Shown: positions 61,205-64,000 of the stretch, one piece after another | How the letters are laid out: each line of letters starts with the position of its first letter | How positions within the stretch are numbered: the first letter of the stretch is position 1 | NCBI RefSeq assembly: GCF_014201375.1 | Contig: NZ_JACHDZ010000001.1 | Span: 537,206-601,205, forward strand | DNA: 64,000 nucleotides | Direction: 5' to 3' | DNA from: Tunturiibacter empetritectus | Lineage (GTDB): Bacteria; Acidobacteriota; Terriglobia; Terriglobales; Acidobacteriaceae | Made by a program: the position numbers and the translations under genes | The notes under the pieces: generated by a model | Told to the model about the DNA's origin: nothing | The model's database searches: none | What the model saw: the letters and a program-made list of their open reading frames with translations, nothing else

Positions 61205-62392
61205 ATGGTGGGGAGACAGGCTTCGTTGATCTGGTCGCGTCTGGATGGTGTGGATCTTCTTCGCGGCCTGGCCATTTGCATGGTGCTGATGAATCACGTC
61301 AACATGCGACTGCTTGGGGCGCGCGTTCCCTACACGGATGGCCTGCCGCGACAGCTTGTGTCTTCGCTGGTCTGGAATGGTCAGTTCGGTGTTCAGATCT
61401 TCTTTGTGATCTCTGGATTTCTGATTACCTCGACAGCGCTACGGCGTTGGGGTTCAGTGTCTGCGGTGAATGTGGGGGACTTTTATCGGTTGAGGTTCGC
61501 TCGCATAGCGCCCCTGATGATGCTTATTCTCGTGATCCTCAGCCTTCTTCACTTTGCGAACGTCAAAGATTTTGTGGTCTCTCAGAAGACGGGCGGGCTA
61601 GGGCGTGCTCTTATCGCGGCGCTTACCTTTCATGTGAATTTGCTCGAGGGGCGAAGAGGATATCTGCCGGCGAGCTGGGATATTCTATGGTCGCTGTCGG
61701 TCGAAGAGATGTTTTACCTTGGTTTCCCGCTGGTTTGTAGAGTGTTTCGTCGCGTCAGCTTCCTCTCGGCTTTGCTCTTTGTCTTCGTCCTGTTGGGACC
61801 CTTTGCGCGGTCGCAGGCCTTCAACCATAATCCGGTCTGGAGAGAGTACTCGTACCTTGGCGGTATGGACGCGATCGCGTTGGGATGCCTGACAGCACTA
61901 CTTTGTGCTAAGACGCGTCTTTCCAGTACGACGCTGCGAGTGCTTGGCGCAGCTGGAGCGATGATGCTGGTTTTTGTTCTCGGTTTTTCGATCAGCGCCG
62001 ATCGTTGGGGGCTTGGCCGTACCGGGCTGGATATGACGGTGCTTGGTCTGGGTGTTTGTATGGTGCTGGTCGTGGTTGCGCAGACGCGGTGGCAAGCGCC
62101 GAGATCTCTTGGTCCTATGGTGCGCATGGGGCGACTGAGCTATGAGGTCTATCTGACACACGTTTTTGTTGTCTTGGGTGTTTTTCATATTTTTCTGATT
62201 ATGGGCAAACCAGTCCGAGCCGTTCCGGCAATGTTTCTTGCTGCTCTCCTGCTTTCGGGGCTGCTGGGAGCACTTGTCTCGCGGAGGTATTCAGACCCGA
62301 TGAATCGTTGGCTTCGGGCGCGGTGGGTGAAAGATGCAACGAGAGTTGGCTCGGTCCTCGAGACAGAGGCGATGATTGCGGAGGGTGGGTGA
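61205..62392 (+). CDS. Acyltransferase 3 family membrane protein
   Basis: A 395-residue protein from ATG 61205; the frame opens at a TTG at 61169, directly after the UBP gene stop, but that has no ribosome-binding site. The family start is LDGVDLLRGLAICMVLMNHV; the RLDGxDxLRxxA pattern, GVQIFFVISGFLITS and about ten hydrophobic segments fit acyltransferase 3 proteins, which acylate sugars or lipids at the membrane (for example O-antigen acetylation). Codon use is less G-skewed than flanking genes. Confidence 0.87.
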   Translation: MVGRQASLIWSRLDGVDLLRGLAICMVLMNHVNMRLLGARVPYTDGLPRQLVSSLVWNGQFGVQIFFVISGFLITSTALRRWGSVSAVNVGDFYRLRFARIAPLMMLILVILSLLHFANVKDFVVSQKTGGLGRALIAALTFHVNLLEGRRGYLPASWDILWSLSVEEMFYLGFPLVCRVFRRVSFLSALLFVFVLLGPFARSQAFNHNPVWREYSYLGGMDAIALGCLTALLCAKTRLSSTTLRVLGAAGAMMLVFVLGFSISADRWGLGRTGLDMTVLGLGVCMVLVVVAQTRWQAPRSLGPMVRMGRLSYEVYLTHVFVVLGVFHIFLIMGKPVRAVPAMFLAALLLSGLLGALVSRRYSDPMNRWLRARWVKDATRVGSVLETEAMIAEGG

Positions 62393-62459
62393 TGTTCTCT
62401 CGCCGTTGCGAGGAGCGGAGTGGCCTCTTCCTGGCTGAGTGATGCGGCTGCCGTGATTT

Positions 62460-62468
62460 TGCTATGCT
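62460..62468 (+). promoter_or_regulatory. Possible extended -10 promoter of the CDGSH gene
   Basis: TGC followed by TATGCT at 62463-62468 fits an extended -10 element. I see no good -35. Transcription would start near 62475, about 29 bases before ATG 62504. Confidence 0.4.
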
Positions 62469-62503
62469 GAACGCATCCTTTGTAAGAGAGAGAGTAACGA
62501 ACG

Positions 62504-62728
62504 ATGTCAGAAGAAGCGGTAAAGATTACGGTTCGGCCCAATGGTCCGCTGCGGGTTGAAGGGCATATTGTTTTGAAGGACGCAGATGGTAAGGAGTGGG
62601 ATTTGACGGGGAAGCCGGCGATCTCGCTTTGCCGATGCGGGGCCAGCGAGAAGCGGCCGTTTTGTGATGGATCGCATAATCGAGTGGGCTTTCAGTGCGC
62701 GGCTGCTCCTGAAGCTGTTCTTACCTAA
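62504..62728 (+). CDS. CDGSH iron-sulfur domain protein
   Basis: A 74-residue protein with CRCGASEKRPFCDGSH: Cys43, Cys45, Cys54 and His58 bind the [2Fe-2S] cluster in the CDGSH (mitoNEET-like) fold. Such proteins transfer electrons or clusters. It has no signal or membrane segment. Encoded between the acyltransferase and the CocE hydrolase, apparently on its own. Confidence 0.93.
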   Translation: MSEEAVKITVRPNGPLRVEGHIVLKDADGKEWDLTGKPAISLCRCGASEKRPFCDGSHNRVGFQCAAAPEAVLT

Positions 62729-62930
62729 AGCTGCAGGCGACCGCGGATTTTACGGATAAAAGCGGATCAGGAGTTTTGTTGTCGGGCAAGAAGCAAGGGC
62801 CTTGAGGTAAGGTCTTGAGCTGGTGTCCGCGGTTCGTTTGACTTTGTGAGATTCGCGGTTGACTTTTGTTTTCTTGGTCGATCTCCGGATAGAGATTTAG
62901 ATCGAGATTTCACTTTGAGGGTTGAGCTTG
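62729..62930. other. Intergenic region
   Basis: About 200 bases without a gene. TTGACT occurs twice (62838 and 62859) but no -10 at proper spacing is clear. Confidence 0.35.
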
Positions 62931-64000
62931 ATGAAGATTCGCGGCTGCTGTGCGGTGGTTTTTTTTGGATGGATGATGGCTTCGGTGGCTGTGGTAGGGG
63001 CGCAGGAGGCGCAGACTGCGGAGAAGCATCATGCGATTGCGCTGCCGGTGGGGGCGCTGGACGAGTACGTGGGGCAGTATCGGGATGAGGTAGAACCCGA
63101 TGTGGTGAGCTCGGTGTATCGCGAGGGCGGCAAACTCTACATCGAAGGTGAACGGTGGGCGCGAGTAGAGCTGCAGGCTGAGTCTGCCGATCATTTCTAC
63201 GCGAAGGGGCTGCGGGTTGTGTTTGCGCGAAGTGCGGCTAGTAAGGTGTCTGGTTTGACCAGCACGTTTGGCGAACGTGGGGAGCGAGGCGTAGAGACGA
63301 AGGAAGAGCGCTTCAGCCAGGCGGGGATTCGCTTGAATCACTTCAGGGAGTACATGCGCAGTGAGGCGATGATTCCGATGCGCGATGGAGTGAAGCTGCA
63401 TGTGGTGATTCTGCGGCCGGCGGGGTCGGAGGCGCGTGGGGAGGCGTTGCCGTTTTTGATGCAGAGGACGCCGTATGGGACTTCGTGGGTGTCGTCGGCT
63501 GCAGTGAATGGCAGCAAGCCGGAGCTGGCGGCGAGCGGATACATCTTTGTGTTTGGCGATATTCGCGGGCGGTACGAGTCGGAGGGGAAGTTCGTGATGA
63601 ATCGCGCGATCGTTGCACATACGACGAAGAACGATGTGGATGAGACGACCGATACGCGCGACACGATCGACTGGCTGTTGAAGAGTGTGCCGAATAATAA
63701 CGGCAAGGTGGGGGTGCTGGGGGTCTCATATCCGGGGTTTCTGGCGATGTCGGCTGGGATTGAGGCGCATCCGGCGGTGAAGGCGATCTCGCCGCAGGCT
63801 CCGATGACGAATGTTTGGATGGGAGATGATTTTTTTCATAACGGGGCGTTTCGCGAGACGTATGGCTTCGACTATGTGCAACAGTTAGAGGCACAAAAGA
63901 CGGATGCGCGGGTTGAGAGCAAGGAAGACACCTTCGACTTCTTCTTGCGCAATGGGAACTTCGCGGGGGCTGCGGATGCGGCGAAGATGGAGAAGCTGCC
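62931..64000 (+). CDS. Secreted CocE/NonD-family alpha/beta hydrolase, 5' part
   Basis: The gene starts at ATG 62931 and runs off the window, with 356 codons visible. Residues 1-24 form a signal peptide (ending ...VVGAQEAQ). Residues about 35-115 resemble a DUF3471-like beta domain (LDEYVGQYRDEVEPDVVSSV). The hydrolase part has the CocE start MIPMRDGVKLHVVILRP and the nucleophile Ser266 in GVSYPGFL. Proteins of this family hydrolyse esters or X-Pro peptides (S15-like). The Asp and His of the triad lie beyond the window. Confidence 0.9.
   Translation, partial: MKIRGCCAVVFFGWMMASVAVVGAQEAQTAEKHHAIALPVGALDEYVGQYRDEVEPDVVSSVYREGGKLYIEGERWARVELQAESADHFYAKGLRVVFARSAASKVSGLTSTFGERGERGVETKEERFSQAGIRLNHFREYMRSEAMIPMRDGVKLHVVILRPAGSEARGEALPFLMQRTPYGTSWVSSAAVNGSKPELAASGYIFVFGDIRGRYESEGKFVMNRAIVAHTTKNDVDETTDTRDTIDWLLKSVPNNNGKVGVLGVSYPGFLAMSAGIEAHPAVKAISPQAPMTNVWMGDDFFHNGAFRETYGFDYVQQLEAQKTDARVESKEDTFDFFLRNGNFAGAADAAKMEKL

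Noticed and set aside
62838..62893. Two TTGACT boxes as -35 elements of the CocE gene
   Set aside because: No -10 sequence at 16-18 bp spacing from either box.

Overview
The window looks like a chromosomal stretch from an acidobacterium of the Terriglobia type (Edaphobacter/Granulicella/Terriglobus-like). This is an inference from the high G+C content, a Gram-negative lipid A/LPS gene set, several families common in that group (pro-kumamolisin peptidase, DUF4097, CarboxypepD_reg-TPR protein, a short CRH...CxxH protein), many secreted hydrolases, and short palindromic repeats between genes. I see no rRNA, tRNA, CRISPR array, phage or insertion sequence. Genes lie on both strands in short operons.

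Layout. 1-442: 3' end of a SAM hydrolase (DUF62) gene. 504-6037 (minus): Cu,Zn superoxide dismutase, then an ECF-like sigma factor, a zinc-type anti-sigma factor, a B-box membrane protein and a DUF4097 membrane protein, which form a tight regulatory operon. 6132-13415: S10 peptidase, a membrane protein, thymidine kinase, a secreted sedolisin behind a strong promoter and long leader, a small conserved protein and a methyltransferase. 13492-17760: two glyoxalase-fold (VOC) proteins, an O-methyltransferase-like enzyme, YbjQ, L-rhamnose mutarotase and TrpD. 18056-27822: a secreted orphan, a B12-binding radical SAM enzyme, SucC/SucD of the TCA cycle, an M16 peptidase and a secreted esterase.

28037-32162: EgtD, MoaC, MoeA and a TPR protein. 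32255-38276 (minus): one long operon, waaA-lpxK-waaC-ICMT-DUF3108-DUF2007-queC, joining Kdo/heptose/lipid A assembly to queuosine precursor synthesis. 38335-49348: a secreted orphan, a GNAT enzyme, TrmFO, Der with a long basic N-terminal extension, a DinG-like helicase, a secreted GH13 glucosidase and queD-queE. 49355-53281: small membrane proteins, a purine nucleoside permease (NUP) protein followed in the same frame by a PIG-L deacetylase that seems to start at CTG, and a DUF1440-like protein.

53462-64000: LacD aldolase, a small putative zinc-binding protein preceded by a G/C hairpin, a FucP-type sugar transporter, RNase PH, a soluble histidine kinase overlapping an NtrC-type response regulator, a UBP-type zinc finger protein, an acyltransferase, a CDGSH protein and the 5' part of a CocE/NonD hydrolase.

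Most genes are ordinary housekeeping or secreted-degradation functions. The less ordinary signals are the sigma/anti-sigma/DUF4097 operon with an 11-residue repeat tail, an inverted repeat across the sigma factor start codon, paired palindromic repeats near 56.9 and 60.7 kb, the CTG-start deacetylase, the hairpin-linked small CxxH-type protein, and a middle segment (about 28-53 kb) whose strand composition differs from its flanks. All family assignments come from reading motifs, not from searches.
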